A stretch of DNA of 64,000 nucleotides from Vibrio tarriae (GCF_002216685.1 NZ_CP022353.1:248001-312000); one strand, 5' to 3'; positions 1 to 9,477 are shown, numbered from the stretch's first letter. Notes: generated by a model from the letters alone, not told the origin. A program made the numbers and translations.

Positions 1-8
1 TAAACATG

Positions 9-37
9 AAAGGTGGCAACGAGGTTGCCACCTTTTT
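9..37 (+). terminator. Rho-independent terminator upstream of recO
   Basis: A 12-bp perfect stem (AAAGGTGGCAAC paired with GTTGCCACCTTT, loop GAG) is followed by a T tract. The window opens with TAA, which may be the stop codon of the preceding gene (era in related genomes, by inference). recO begins 36 bp downstream, so readthrough into recO is possible. Confidence 0.85.
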
Positions 38-72
38 CATTCCTACCTTCAACTGCATGATAGAAAGGGAAA

Positions 73-798
73 ATGTCAGACGGACTGCAACGCTGTTTTG
101 TTCTGCACCGCCGCCCTTACAGTGAATCGAGCTTAATCCTCGATGTGTTCAGTGAGGAGTACGGGCGAGTCACCTTGATGGCCAAAGGCGCGCGCGGAAA
201 ACGCTCCAACCTCAAAGGTGCGCTGCAACCTTTCACTCCTTTACTGCTGAAATGGTCGGGCAATGGCTCGATGAAAACGTTGCGCCAAGCCGAACCGATT
301 AGCCTCGGCTTACCGCTTTCCGGCGTCTATCTCTATTCGGCGATGTACATCAACGAGCTGGTGGATAGAGTGCTCATGCCTGAAGTCGCCAGTCCCGGAC
401 TATTTCATGATTATCTGTTTGCGCTCACTGAACTGGCGCAAAGCACCAATCCTGAGCCCGCGCTACGCCGCTTTGAACTCGCCTTGCTTGCCGCGATGGG
501 GTACGGCGTAGATTTTCTGCATTGTGCAGGTACGGGTGAGCCAGTTTCACCAGACATGACCTATCGCTATCGTGAGCAAAAAGGCTTTATTGCCTCAGTA
601 CGTCGCGATAATCTCACCTTTCTCGGTAACGAGCTCATTGCAATCAGTGAACGGCGTTTTACCAGCAAAGAACAACTGCAAGCGGCAAAACGCTTTACAC
701 GTTTAGCCTTAAAGCCGTATCTTGGCGGCAAACCTTTAAAGAGTCGTGAGTTGTTTCGTCAAACAACTCTACCCAGAGCACGGAGTACAGAAGAATGA
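73..798 (+). CDS. recO: DNA repair protein RecO
   Basis: RecO is a cytosolic recombination mediator that works with RecR to load RecA on SSB-coated single-stranded DNA and anneals complementary strands (RecF pathway). The 241-residue protein has the family's usual length. It starts with an N-terminal OB-fold (about residues 1-80, including [19 protein letters not shown] and the basic KGARGKRS segment) followed by the helical C-terminal domain. The ATG is preceded by AAAGGGA. Its stop overlaps the pdxJ start as ATGA, so the two genes are probably translationally coupled. The recO-pdxJ-acpS order is the same in E. coli. Confidence 0.95.
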   Translation: MSDGLQRCFVLHRRPYSESSLILDVFSEEYGRVTLMAKGARGKRSNLKGALQPFTPLLLKWSGNGSMKTLRQAEPISLGLPLSGVYLYSAMYINELVDRVLMPEVASPGLFHDYLFALTELAQSTNPEPALRRFELALLAAMGYGVDFLHCAGTGEPVSPDMTYRYREQKGFIASVRRDNLTFLGNELIAISERRFTSKEQLQAAKRFTRLALKPYLGGKPLKSRELFRQTTLPRARSTEE

Positions 799-1526
799 GC
801 TCAATTTATCTTGGTGTGAATATCGATCACGTGGCGACTTTGCGTAACGCACGCGGCACACAATATCCCGATCCAGTGCATGCAGCCGAAATTGCTGAAC
901 GTGCGGGCGCGGATGGCATCACCATCCATCTGCGTGAAGATCGTCGTCACATCACAGATCGCGATGTCCGTCTTTTGCGTGAAACGCTGCAAACGCGTAT
1001 GAACCTTGAAATGGCGGTGACGGATGAGATGGTCGAGATTGCGCTGCAAACTCAGCCAGAATACGTCTGCTTGGTGCCGGAAAAACGTGAAGAGTTGACC
1101 ACAGAAGGCGGTCTTGATGTGCTAGGTCAGTTGGAACGTGTCAAAGCGGCAACGGAAAAACTCACAGCGGCTGGCATTAAAGTTTCTCTGTTTATCGATG
1201 CCGATCGTGAGCAAATTGATGCGGCCAAAGCTTGTGGCGCACCTTTTATTGAGCTGCATACCGGGCACTACTCCGATGCGAAAAGCGATGTCGATCAGCA
1301 AAATGAGCTGAAGAAAATTGCAGCCGCAGCGGCTTACGCACACGACTTGGGCATTACGGTGAATGCGGGTCATGGCTTGACCTACCACAATGTCGCGGCG
1401 ATTGCGGCCATTCCTGAAATTTACGAGCTGAACATCGGCCATGCGATCATTGGTCGCGCGGTTTTTGATGGTTTAGCGAAAGCCGTCGCCGATATGAAAG
1501 CCATCATGGTTGCTGCGCGTCGATAA
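795..1526 (+). CDS. pdxJ: Pyridoxine 5'-phosphate synthase PdxJ
   Basis: PdxJ condenses 1-deoxy-D-xylulose 5-phosphate with 3-amino-2-oxopropyl phosphate to give pyridoxine 5'-phosphate, the last ring-forming step of the DXP-dependent vitamin B6 pathway. The 243-residue TIM barrel shows the family signatures: [13 protein letters not shown] near the N-terminus (residues 9-21), the [10 protein letters not shown] segment, and near the C-terminus [11 protein letters not shown] and [12 protein letters not shown], which bind phosphate. The start overlaps the recO stop by 4 bp, and acpS follows after 3 bp. This is a compact operon of unrelated housekeeping functions. Confidence 0.97.
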   Translation: MSSIYLGVNIDHVATLRNARGTQYPDPVHAAEIAERAGADGITIHLREDRRHITDRDVRLLRETLQTRMNLEMAVTDEMVEIALQTQPEYVCLVPEKREELTTEGGLDVLGQLERVKAATEKLTAAGIKVSLFIDADREQIDAAKACGAPFIELHTGHYSDAKSDVDQQNELKKIAAAAAYAHDLGITVNAGHGLTYHNVAAIAAIPEIYELNIGHAIIGRAVFDGLAKAVADMKAIMVAARR

Positions 1527-1529
1527 CGT

Positions 1530-1910
1530 ATGATCGTTGGACTCGGAACAGATATCGCTGAAATCGAACGGGTTGAGAAAGCGTTGGCGCGCTCAGGTGA
1601 AAACTTTGCGCGGCGCATTCTCACAGATTCGGAACTGGAGCAATTTCTGGCTTTGAAGCAACAAGGGCGCTTTTTAGCTAAACGCTTTGCGGCTAAAGAA
1701 GCGGCATCCAAAGCCTTAGGGACTGGAATTGCGCAGGGCGTGTCTTTCCACGATTTCACCATTAGCAACGATGCATTAGGTAAGCCCTTACTAAGTTTGA
1801 GTGGCAAGGCCGCTCAGTTAGCCGCACAACTGCAGGTGGTGAATATTCATCTTTCCATCTCTGATGAGCGCCATTACGCGATGGCGACCGTGATTCTTGA
1901 ACGCCGCTGA
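1530..1910 (+). CDS. acpS: Holo-[acyl-carrier-protein] synthase AcpS
   Basis: AcpS transfers the 4'-phosphopantetheine arm of CoA to apo-ACP and so activates fatty acid synthesis. The 126-residue protein has both family motifs: the N-terminal [14 protein letters not shown], which contributes Asp to the Mg2+ site, and [14 protein letters not shown] around residues 53-66, whose Glu and Lys act in metal binding and catalysis. It is the last gene of recO-pdxJ-acpS. Its stop codon lies in the loop of a GC-rich hairpin. Confidence 0.96.
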   Translation: MIVGLGTDIAEIERVEKALARSGENFARRILTDSELEQFLALKQQGRFLAKRFAAKEAASKALGTGIAQGVSFHDFTISNDALGKPLLSLSGKAAQLAAQLQVVNIHLSISDERHYAMATVILERR

Positions 1911-1920
1911 TGCGGCGTTC
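1899..1920 (+). terminator. Hairpin over the acpS stop codon, possible terminator
   Basis: GAACGCCGC pairs perfectly with GCGGCGTTC around a TGAT loop that includes the acpS stop. The following T tract is broken (ATGCTTTAG), so this may be a weak terminator or a 3'-end stabilising structure. Confidence 0.5.
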
Positions 1921-2066
1921 ATGCTTTAGTTCATTTCAAATCTTTCATTTTCTGACTATATTTTCCTTACGTGCTTACTTTTCTTCAACGGAAGAATGAG
2001 TTTTTCTGCTCTTTGCATCAAATGCGTATTTTTGCTTCATCAATAACTAGAATTAAAGAAATTGGG

Positions 2067-2090
2067 TGATGTCATCAATGACGAATGACG
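2067..2090. promoter_or_regulatory. Palindrome and tandem heptamer upstream of vpvA
   Basis: The 11-bp palindrome TGATGTCATCA (2067-2077) overlaps by one base two tandem copies of AATGACG (2077-2083 and 2084-2090), about 80-100 bp before the vpvA start. The 246-bp gap between acpS and vpvA is AT-rich and contains no other gene. The elements are candidate regulator-binding sites by symmetry only; no known consensus was recognised. Confidence 0.3.
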
Positions 2091-2166
2091 ATCGAAATAG
2101 AGAATATGTCGCTTGGCGCGCTGTTTTGCGTTGTGGTAGACGTTGTGCTTGCTTAGGAATGACCCA

Positions 2167-3450
2167 ATGATGCGAAGCCTTTTTCAAAACCGGCTGATGA
2201 GTTGTGTTGTCGGTGTATTAGCCATGACGAATGGCGTTGTTTTGGCGGCCGACTGGAGCGTCTCTGGTTATGGATCGATTGGTTACGGTTATGAAAATGA
2301 AGAGAACCTTGGTTTTCTGCGTAACATCGCCCAGCCAGACGAATATCAACGTAACGGATCGTTTAAGCCTGATTCTAATCTCGGGATCCAGTTTGATCTT
2401 CAGTTAGACCCGCAATGGTCGCTGACAGCGCAGTGGGTGATGGAGGATCGAGTCGAGCAGCGCTTCGATGATATTACTGAGCTCGCTTTTGTGCGCTATA
2501 TGCCGGATGAGCACTGGGATATTCGCTTGGGGCGTCTTGGGCTTAATGCCTACATCGCTGCTGACAGCCGACGTATTGACTACGCACACCTTTGGTTGCG
2601 CCCTCCGCAAGAGTTTTACGGCGGTATTTTCTACGATTCTATCGATGGAGTTGATGTCACTTATCGCAGTCAATGGGATGAGATCACTTGGTCGTTAGGC
2701 GCGCAATATGGCCGAATTAAACAGAAACTGCAAAATATCGCGTCCAAAGAGATTTCTGCCACACAGTCTGATCAAACGTTAGCTCTGGTACTTTCTCTCG
2801 AGCAAGAGCAATGGTTTGGGCGTCTCTCTTATGTGCATGTCGGGCACCTTAAGGTGGATCTGGATGGTAACTCTTTAACCGGTGTGCAAGCTGTAAATCA
2901 ATTAGCGCAAGCCGGGTTTGGGGCGATCAGCGCTGAAGCCGCGCAGTTAGTTGAGCAAATCAACCTTCAAGCGGAAACTATTGAATATTGGCAATTGGGC
3001 TTTGGCTATCGAGGTGATCAGTGGTCGCTCCAATCAGAAATTTATACCATCATAGGTGAGAAGGCCGTGGTTCCAGAAGGGGTCGGTGGCTATGTCATGG
3101 CGGGATATACCCTAAGCAGTGTTACGCCTTATGCCATCTATGGTCGGTTTAACCCAAAAAATCCCCCCTACCAAGCGCAGTCTGATTGGGGATTATCCCC
3201 AGTTAATGGTGCGCAGTTGGCTGCGGTACAAAAATGGTTGATTGACGGAGTTAACTCTACCTACATCGATCAGCAGACATACTCCTTAGGCGTTCGCTGG
3301 GACGTTACTGCCCAGATAGCCTTGAAAGCACAATATGATTACATCCAGATTGCCGATAGCGGCTATGGTTTATGGGCCATTCCTTTAGATGCTGATATAC
3401 GGGGCCGGGATGTGCAGCTGTTTTCTGCCAGCGTTAACTTTGTGTTTTAG
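2167..3450 (+). CDS. vpvA: Outer-membrane beta-barrel protein of the vpv locus (VpvA)
   Basis: The 427-residue protein has a signal peptide (about residues 1-27, ending near VVLAAD) followed by alternating aromatic and polar beta-strand sequence, and it ends in Phe (SASVNFVF) as outer-membrane porins do. I read it as a porin-like barrel of unknown substrate. The ATG at 2167 is chosen because AGGA lies 8 bp upstream; a longer TTG-started frame from 2143 would spoil the signal peptide. The stop is followed after 9 bp by vpvB with a strong AGGAGG site. Identification as VpvA rests on the downstream gene VpvC and the order reported for the V. cholerae vpvABC locus. The specific function is unknown. 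Confidence 0.8.
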   Translation: MMRSLFQNRLMSCVVGVLAMTNGVVLAADWSVSGYGSIGYGYENEENLGFLRNIAQPDEYQRNGSFKPDSNLGIQFDLQLDPQWSLTAQWVMEDRVEQRFDDITELAFVRYMPDEHWDIRLGRLGLNAYIAADSRRIDYAHLWLRPPQEFYGGIFYDSIDGVDVTYRSQWDEITWSLGAQYGRIKQKLQNIASKEISATQSDQTLALVLSLEQEQWFGRLSYVHVGHLKVDLDGNSLTGVQAVNQLAQAGFGAISAEAAQLVEQINLQAETIEYWQLGFGYRGDQWSLQSEIYTIIGEKAVVPEGVGGYVMAGYTLSSVTPYAIYGRFNPKNPPYQAQSDWGLSPVNGAQLAAVQKWLIDGVNSTYIDQQTYSLGVRWDVTAQIALKAQYDYIQIADSGYGLWAIPLDADIRGRDVQLFSASVNFVF

Positions 3451-3459
3451 GAGGACTCA

Positions 3460-3864
3460 ATGCGATATTGGTTACTCCTAACTCTCTTGTTTAGCCCTCT
3501 GACTTGGGGTGAATTGTATGTGGTTGCCAGCCCAAAAAGTCCGGTAATGGGAATTAATAAAGAGCAGTTATCTGCCTTATACCTTGGACGTAATCGCGTG
3601 GTGGGCAAAACTTACATTAATCAGGTGTTAGATCGCAGTGGTGCGGTACGTCAACGTTTCTTTTTGCAGGTGACCAACATGCAAGAGAGCCAGATCAACG
3701 CTTATTGGGCGAAACTGAAATTCTCAGGACGGCTGCGTGCCCCTGAGTCAGTGGTGAGTGAACAAGAGCTGATCGCTAAATTAGAAGAGAACCCGTTCTC
3801 GATTGGTTATACCGACCAAAATCCCAGTGACGCGCTCAAAGTATTACTGGTGATCTATGACTGA
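3460..3864 (+). CDS. vpvB: Small periplasmic phosphate-binding-protein-like protein (VpvB)
   Basis: The 134-residue protein has a signal peptide (about residues 1-17, ending TWGE). The mature part resembles one lobe of PstS-type substrate-binding proteins (LYLGRNRV, a motif around QVTNMQESQINAYWAKLKFSG, then FSIGYTD near the end). It is about half the length of a true binding protein and no ABC transporter genes are nearby, so a sensory or adaptor role seems likelier than transport (inference). It sits between an outer-membrane barrel and a membrane diguanylate cyclase and overlaps the latter by 8 bp, suggesting coupled translation. Confidence 0.78.
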   Translation: MRYWLLLTLLFSPLTWGELYVVASPKSPVMGINKEQLSALYLGRNRVVGKTYINQVLDRSGAVRQRFFLQVTNMQESQINAYWAKLKFSGRLRAPESVVSEQELIAKLEENPFSIGYTDQNPSDALKVLLVIYD

Positions 3865-5125
3865 GCAAACGCATTCATCTCCGTTAGTTAATCGTTTACT
3901 GAAGATGATTTCACTGTGTGCGCTTGGGTATTTGCTGATCATTTTGGCCATCATTATTCCGCGAGGCATACAGAGTGTTGAACAGCAAAAACAAGAACTG
4001 GAGGAGAAGCTTGCGCTCTCTTTGAGCAACTCGGCGGCCATTGCGCTGTATGTGAATAATTACGATATTGCCTCTGAGGTGATGGATGCGCTGCTACTTC
4101 ACAAAGAGATCAATGCCGTCAAATTAGCCAGCGTTGATGGCATTGTATTTGAGCGAACGACTGTGCCCACAGCCTTCAAAGAGCAGAATTATTGGAATGA
4201 TGCGAATCGTTACCGTTTGGACTCTCCTGTCGATGGTAATTTGATTGGCTATTTAATGATTCATTTGGATCATCAAGCCGTTCGTCAGCAAGCCATTAAT
4301 CAAATTCTTGATCAGATAGTCGTGGTATTGATTCAGTTTCTAGTGACTTTTATTGCGCTTATCTGGATCGTTCGTCGCTTGGTCGGTAAACCGCTGACTG
4401 AGCTTTCGCAGGCTTTATCTGAAGTGCGGCCAGATCATGATCGTAAAGTCGCGGTCGCAGCAGAAGATCACCACAACGAGATTGGTTTAGTGGCCAAAAG
4501 CATCAATGAATTTATTGATGCTTCTCACCAAGCATTATTGCGTGAACGTGAGCTACGCCAACAGATTGAACGTTGGGAAAGCTACTATCGCACCATTGCT
4601 GAACAAGACACGCTGACTGGGTTAAAAAACCGTTTGGGTTGCGAAAAGTATGTGCTCCATAAAAAGCACGCTAGCAAAGTTATGGCGTTGTTATTGATTG
4701 ACTTAGATGGCTTTAAGCAAGTCAATGATACTTTGGGGCATGCGGCTGGTGATGAAGTATTACGTGAAATCGCCAAACGATTTTATGCCTTGGCGCAAAC
4801 GCATTTTTCCGATTTTGTGGTCGGGCGATTAGGTGGGGATGAGTTCGCTATTTACATTCCACTGAATAAATTTGATTTAGAGTCTATTGAATCGTTTGCA
4901 GCTCAACTGATTGAGTCCTCATCGGCTCCCATCGTATTAGCTAAACAGACTGCGCAAGTCAGTTGTAGTATTGGGATTAGCCATATGAATAGCCTGCACA
5001 TTGACTTAGAAAAACTGCTGCTACAAGCCGATAAAGCTATGTACTGGGTCAAATACAGAGGCAAGCATAGCTATCATATCTATCGTACAGGGGAAGAGCT
5101 TCAGCCTCTTCCCAGCACCAAATAA
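3857..5125 (+). CDS. vpvC: Membrane diguanylate cyclase VpvC
   Basis: VpvC makes c-di-GMP from two GTP and promotes biofilm matrix production and the rugose colony form in V. cholerae (established for this family member). The 422 residues comprise a transmembrane helix (about 17-35), a periplasmic domain (about 36-152) resembling the CHASE8 domain of YfiN, a second helix (about 153-173), a HAMP segment (about 174-228) and a GGDEF domain with intact GGDEF at 326-330. The inhibitory RxxD site expected just before it is absent. Residue 240 (codon 4574-4576, TGG) is Trp, the state reported for smooth strains; W240R was reported in a rugose variant. The gene converges on varS with only 11 bp between them. 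Confidence 0.93.
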   Translation: MTEQTHSSPLVNRLLKMISLCALGYLLIILAIIIPRGIQSVEQQKQELEEKLALSLSNSAAIALYVNNYDIASEVMDALLLHKEINAVKLASVDGIVFERTTVPTAFKEQNYWNDANRYRLDSPVDGNLIGYLMIHLDHQAVRQQAINQILDQIVVVLIQFLVTFIALIWIVRRLVGKPLTELSQALSEVRPDHDRKVAVAAEDHHNEIGLVAKSINEFIDASHQALLRERELRQQIERWESYYRTIAEQDTLTGLKNRLGCEKYVLHKKHASKVMALLLIDLDGFKQVNDTLGHAAGDEVLREIAKRFYALAQTHFSDFVVGRLGGDEFAIYIPLNKFDLESIESFAAQLIESSSAPIVLAKQTAQVSCSIGISHMNSLHIDLEKLLLQADKAMYWVKYRGKHSYHIYRTGEELQPLPSTK

Positions 5126-5136
5126 CTCAAACAGGA

Positions 5137-7920
5137 TCAGTTCAGATAGTCGTGAGAGGCTTCGGTCACTTTAGCCATTTCATCTTGCAGCTCAAATAAC
5201 TCAGGCTCTAACTCGCCGACGCTCGCCCCATTGCGCAGCGCTTGTTCCAAACTGGCGCAGATTTTTCGCAGGCGGGGTACGCCGCTGTACGAACAGCTGC
5301 CATGTAATTTATGGATATGATGCAGCAGATCGCTAGTGGAGTATTCATCATCTTCAAGCGCAGTATTGACCACAGTTTCGACTTCTCGCAAATAATCGAC
5401 CAACATGCCGAGCATCTCTTTAGCGAGCTCCTCTTTATTGGCGGATTGGCGAAGCGCGACAGGCCAATCAATGATCGCCTCTTCAACTGGCTGTGATGAG
5501 GGTAAGGCGTTAGATATGACCGCGGCACCATCGGGTGGGGGCACTTTCGCGACCTGTTTACTGCGCGTGTGCGGGCTCCAATGCACCAACACTTGTTGCA
5601 GAATATGCTCTTCAATCGGTTTGGTCAGGTAATCATCCATACCCGCTTTCAGTAGGCGGTCACGTTCACCGGCCATAGCATGCGCCGTCACTGCAATCAC
5701 TGGCGTATCACAGTAACCTTTGAGCTTCTTGATCTCTTTACAAGCAGTGACCCCATCCATGTGCGGCATTTGAATGTCCATCAAGATGATATCGAACTGA
5801 CGCAGCTGGGCTTGCTCGATCGCTTCCTGACCACTGGTGCAAGATACCACGTACTCAACCCGCTCTTGCAATAGCGCAGTGATCAGTTTGAGGTTGGCAG
5901 GATTATCATCGACCGCCATGACGCACAGCGGAAGCTTATCCGCTTGAGGTTTAGGTAAACTGGTGTTGGCGAGTTGCGGCTGTTGCGATGCCAAGGTTTG
6001 TAGCAGTTTTTTGCGTGATAAAGGCTTACTGATGCATTTTACTGGGTAGCGCTGCATCAATTGGTCGGCGAGCGCCAGTTCTGTGCTCGGCACACCGACA
6101 ATCACATTGTGGGTCATGGCTAATGCGCGTTGCACCCAAAGTTCCACCAAGGTCGGATTGGTCTCTTTACTTGGCGCTAAGTTGAGCAGTACATAGTCGT
6201 AAACGTGTTGCTCTTCCGGAATCGCTGAGCGGTACGTCACTTCTAAACCACTTTGGACCAGCGTTTGCTGCACAATCGCAGCGGCTTGCATATTGGGTTC
6301 AATCAGCAGCAAGTGGCGATGATTGAGCGAGTCCGCGTTATAACCGTCATTGAGAGGCAGCTCTGTGGTATGCAGGCGCAGCGTGAACCAGAAGGTTGAA
6401 CCTTGGTGCAAACGGCTGGTGAGGCTGATTTCTCCGCCCATATGGCTGACCAGTTTTTGGGTAATCACCAACCCTAGTCCTGTACCGCCATAACGGCGTG
6501 AAATACTGGCATCCGCTTGGCTAAAAGCTTGGAATAATTGAGCTTGCTGGCGCTCGGAGATGCCAATGCCGGTATCGCGCACCATAAATTGCAGATCGAT
6601 CGCATCATCGCGTAGCGCGCGCATTTCCACGCTCACGTCGATGTTGCCACGATCGGTAAACTTAATTGAGTTACCGACCAAGTTGGTCAGAACTTGCTGA
6701 ATACGCAGCGGATCGCCCACCACGCCGCGCGGAATTTTCGGGTCAATCTTGAGGGTGATTTCTAAGCCTTTTTCGTGGGCGCTAGTGGCTTGAAGGTTAA
6801 CCACTTCTTCCAGTACTTCTTGGAATTCAAACGGAATATTTTCCAGAGCCAACTTACCAGCTTCGAGTTTGGAGAAATCCAAAATATCGTTGATGATCGT
6901 TAGTAGGTTATTGGCTGATTTTTCAATGGTTTGAAGGCAGTCCGCTTGGCTGTTGGTCAACTGGGTTTTCAGCATTTGCCGCGTAAAACCAATTACACCA
7001 TTGAGTGGGGTACGCAGCTCGTGCGACATGTTGGCTAGAAATTCTGACTTCACTCGTGCCGCTTCTTGCGCGCGCTTTTTGGCAATGTCGAGTTCGACGT
7101 TTTGAATCTCAAGCTGCTCAAGGGTCTCTCTGAGATCGGACGTGGCTTGGTCTATGCTGTGCTGCATTTCGACATGGTATTCGGAGAGCGATACCGCCAT
7201 CGCGTTGATGCCTTTTTTCAGCGAATCCAACTCGCCATGCATTTTTGCTTCAATGCGCACATCCAAATGGCCGCGACGAATGCGATCGACCATATTTTTC
7301 ATATGAGTGATTGGGCGAGTTACGTCGTACATCAAGCGCGAAGCAAATACCCAAGAAAGCAAAATCCCGATCACCAGCACTAAACCTGCGGAAAAAACCT
7401 CCTGATACTGCTGTAAACGCAGCGAAGAGAGATCCAGCTCTATAGCAATATAACCCATCACCGGAGTCGCGGGATTGGCATCGTCATTATCTAGTGCGGT
7501 GCGCTCAGAAACGATCGGGGTACGCAAGATAAGCGTGTTATCGTCAATCACTGAGCTGCTCAGAAATGGGATCGGTTTATCCTTGGGATACATGAGTTTT
7601 TCGAAATTAGGGTGAAAGTTTGAAGTCACAAACAGCTCATGATTGGCATCAAACACCGCGATGCTGCGGACTAACTTGGAATTTTTCCGGTGGGCATAAC
7701 TGATAATGCGTCGCACCGACTCTCGGCTTTGCATGCGCAGCGCATCTTCACTGGCGATCGCTAATGGCTCAATGATGCTGGCACCAGCATTGATCACTTG
7801 AGTTTCTAAATCGTGATAACGGTTAAAAGAGAACAGAGCGCTAAGCAGCAGACCAATAATCAGGGTAGGTGCCAAAGTGAGCGTCATAACGCGGGCGCGC
7901 AAGCCATATCTTTGAGTCAT
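5137..7920 (-). CDS. varS: Hybrid sensor histidine kinase VarS/BarA
   Basis: The 927-residue membrane kinase is the BarA orthologue (VarS in V. cholerae). It phosphorylates the response regulator VarA/UvrY, which drives Csr small RNAs that titrate CsrA and so affect quorum sensing, virulence and biofilm. Domains in order: helix about 12-31, periplasmic part, helix about 176-196, HAMP, coiled coil, HisKA with His300 (SHELRTPLNG), ATPase (N box near 416, G boxes 449-455 and 478-484), a degenerate receiver (about 535-645), a full receiver (Asp671, Asp672, Asp715, Lys767) and a C-terminal HPt with His873. It is transcribed away from rlmD and converges on vpvC. Confidence 0.95.
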   Translation of the reverse strand: MTQRYGLRARVMTLTLAPTLIIGLLLSALFSFNRYHDLETQVINAGASIIEPLAIASEDALRMQSRESVRRIISYAHRKNSKLVRSIAVFDANHELFVTSNFHPNFEKLMYPKDKPIPFLSSSVIDDNTLILRTPIVSERTALDNDDANPATPVMGYIAIELDLSSLRLQQYQEVFSAGLVLVIGILLSWVFASRLMYDVTRPITHMKNMVDRIRRGHLDVRIEAKMHGELDSLKKGINAMAVSLSEYHVEMQHSIDQATSDLRETLEQLEIQNVELDIAKKRAQEAARVKSEFLANMSHELRTPLNGVIGFTRQMLKTQLTNSQADCLQTIEKSANNLLTIINDILDFSKLEAGKLALENIPFEFQEVLEEVVNLQATSAHEKGLEITLKIDPKIPRGVVGDPLRIQQVLTNLVGNSIKFTDRGNIDVSVEMRALRDDAIDLQFMVRDTGIGISERQQAQLFQAFSQADASISRRYGGTGLGLVITQKLVSHMGGEISLTSRLHQGSTFWFTLRLHTTELPLNDGYNADSLNHRHLLLIEPNMQAAAIVQQTLVQSGLEVTYRSAIPEEQHVYDYVLLNLAPSKETNPTLVELWVQRALAMTHNVIVGVPSTELALADQLMQRYPVKCISKPLSRKKLLQTLASQQPQLANTSLPKPQADKLPLCVMAVDDNPANLKLITALLQERVEYVVSCTSGQEAIEQAQLRQFDIILMDIQMPHMDGVTACKEIKKLKGYCDTPVIAVTAHAMAGERDRLLKAGMDDYLTKPIEEHILQQVLVHWSPHTRSKQVAKVPPPDGAAVISNALPSSQPVEEAIIDWPVALRQSANKEELAKEMLGMLVDYLREVETVVNTALEDDEYSTSDLLHHIHKLHGSCSYSGVPRLRKICASLEQALRNGASVGELEPELFELQDEMAKVTEASHDYLN

Positions 7921-8091
7921 TATTGTCTAAACATTGTGGTGTGGATATGGGAAAATACCCCGCACAAATCGGATTGCGTGGGGAAACGTGGGCGTTAGCT
8001 TAATCAACTCCCTCATCTTCGACAATCTCCCCCGTGCAGAATAGTGATGCCGGGGCGAAAACAAATCTATTTCAACACTTGAGCACAGAGC

Positions 8092-9414
8092 ATGGCACGT
8101 TTCTTTCAACCGAAAAAGCACAGCACGTTAGACACAAAGCATCAGCCGGTCACTATTGAACGGTTGGATCACCAAGGCAGCGGACTGGCCTTTTTACACA
8201 AGAAACCCTTGTTTGTTGACGGCGCTTTGCCGGGGGAAGAGGTGCTGATTCAGCTCACTGAAAACAAGAGCAAATACGCGCGCGGTCAACTGATTAAAGT
8301 GTTGAAACCCAGCGCTGACCGTGTTGCACCTTTCTGTGCGCATTATGCGCAATGTGGTGGTTGCGATTTACAGCATCTTGACCGAGCGGGACAAATCCAT
8401 CACAAGCAGCAAGCCTTAAGTCAATTAATGGTGAAGTTTGCAGGGCAGAGTCTTGCTCTGTCTGCGCCAGTTTGTTCTGATGATCAAGGCTACCGTCGTC
8501 GCGCACGCTTAAGCCTGATGTGGGATAAGAAAACTCAGCAACTACAATTGGGTTTCCGCCGCAAGCAGAGCAAAGCGATTGTTAATGTGACCCATTGCCC
8601 CGTGCTGGAGCCGTGTTTAAACGCGCTGTTGCCTGACTTGAACGCTTTGTTGAGTGAGTGGAGTCAACCTGAGCGGTTGGGGCATGTCGAATTGGTGAAA
8701 GGGGATAATACTCGCGTGTTGGTGCTGCGCCATTTAGGCGCGCTGACTGAACAAGATCAGCAGCGTTTAACTGACTTTGCTTCGCAAAACCAACTAACCT
8801 TATATCTGATGCTGGAAGCAGGCGAATTGCAACATGTGCAAGGTGAAGCGCCATACTGTGAAGAAACAGGCAGCCGCTTAAGTTTCTTGCCCAGCCATTT
8901 TATTCAGGTCAATCGCGCGGTGAATCAGCACATGGTCGCGCAGGCCTTGAATTGGCTTGAGGTTAGCCCACAAGAACGCGTGCTCGATCTCTTCTGTGGC
9001 TTAGGGAATTTCACGCTGCCGCTGGCCAAACAAGCGCAAGAGGTGGTGGGCGTTGAAGGTGTTGATGAGATGGTGCAACACGCCACTCATAACGCGAAAT
9101 TGAACCAAATCAATAATGTGGCGTTTTATCAGGCCAATTTGGAACAAGATATGACGAGCGCCTCATGGGCGCAGCAGAAATTTGCTAAAGTACTGCTCGA
9201 CCCAGCCCGCGCAGGCGCAGAAGGGATTGTGGATCAACTCTCTGCGTTAGGTGCCAAGCGGGTTGTGTACGTGTCGTGTAATCCTGCGACATTAGCACGA
9301 GACAGTCAAAGCTTGCTGAGCCAAGGATTTCGCTTAGAGAAGCTGGGCATGTTGGATATGTTTCCGCACACCAGTCATCTCGAGTCCATGGCTTTGTTTG
9401 TGAAAAAGGGCTAG
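8092..9414 (+). CDS. rlmD: 23S rRNA (uracil-1939-C5)-methyltransferase RlmD
   Basis: RlmD uses SAM to methylate U1939 of 23S rRNA. The 440-residue protein has an N-terminal TRAM domain (about 12-75), the four cysteines of a [4Fe-4S] cluster ([10 protein letters not shown] and the Cys of THCPVLEPC), a Rossmann methyltransferase fold ([15 protein letters not shown]), and the catalytic cysteine and RNA-binding region in [11 protein letters not shown]. It is divergent from varS across 171 bp and lies just upstream of relA, as rlmD and relA do in E. coli. Confidence 0.96.
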   Translation: MARFFQPKKHSTLDTKHQPVTIERLDHQGSGLAFLHKKPLFVDGALPGEEVLIQLTENKSKYARGQLIKVLKPSADRVAPFCAHYAQCGGCDLQHLDRAGQIHHKQQALSQLMVKFAGQSLALSAPVCSDDQGYRRRARLSLMWDKKTQQLQLGFRRKQSKAIVNVTHCPVLEPCLNALLPDLNALLSEWSQPERLGHVELVKGDNTRVLVLRHLGALTEQDQQRLTDFASQNQLTLYLMLEAGELQHVQGEAPYCEETGSRLSFLPSHFIQVNRAVNQHMVAQALNWLEVSPQERVLDLFCGLGNFTLPLAKQAQEVVGVEGVDEMVQHATHNAKLNQINNVAFYQANLEQDMTSASWAQQKFAKVLLDPARAGAEGIVDQLSALGAKRVVYVSCNPATLARDSQSLLSQGFRLEKLGMLDMFPHTSHLESMALFVKKG

Positions 9415-9477
9415 TGATTGAACTCCTGATACGAGCGTCAGTCGAAGGCTAAAAATACAATTATTAGGACGATATCA

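Noticed and set aside
2143..2166. TTG start giving eight extra residues to vpvA
   Set aside because: The extension lacks a ribosome site and disrupts the signal peptide start; the ATG at 2167 has AGGA at good spacing.
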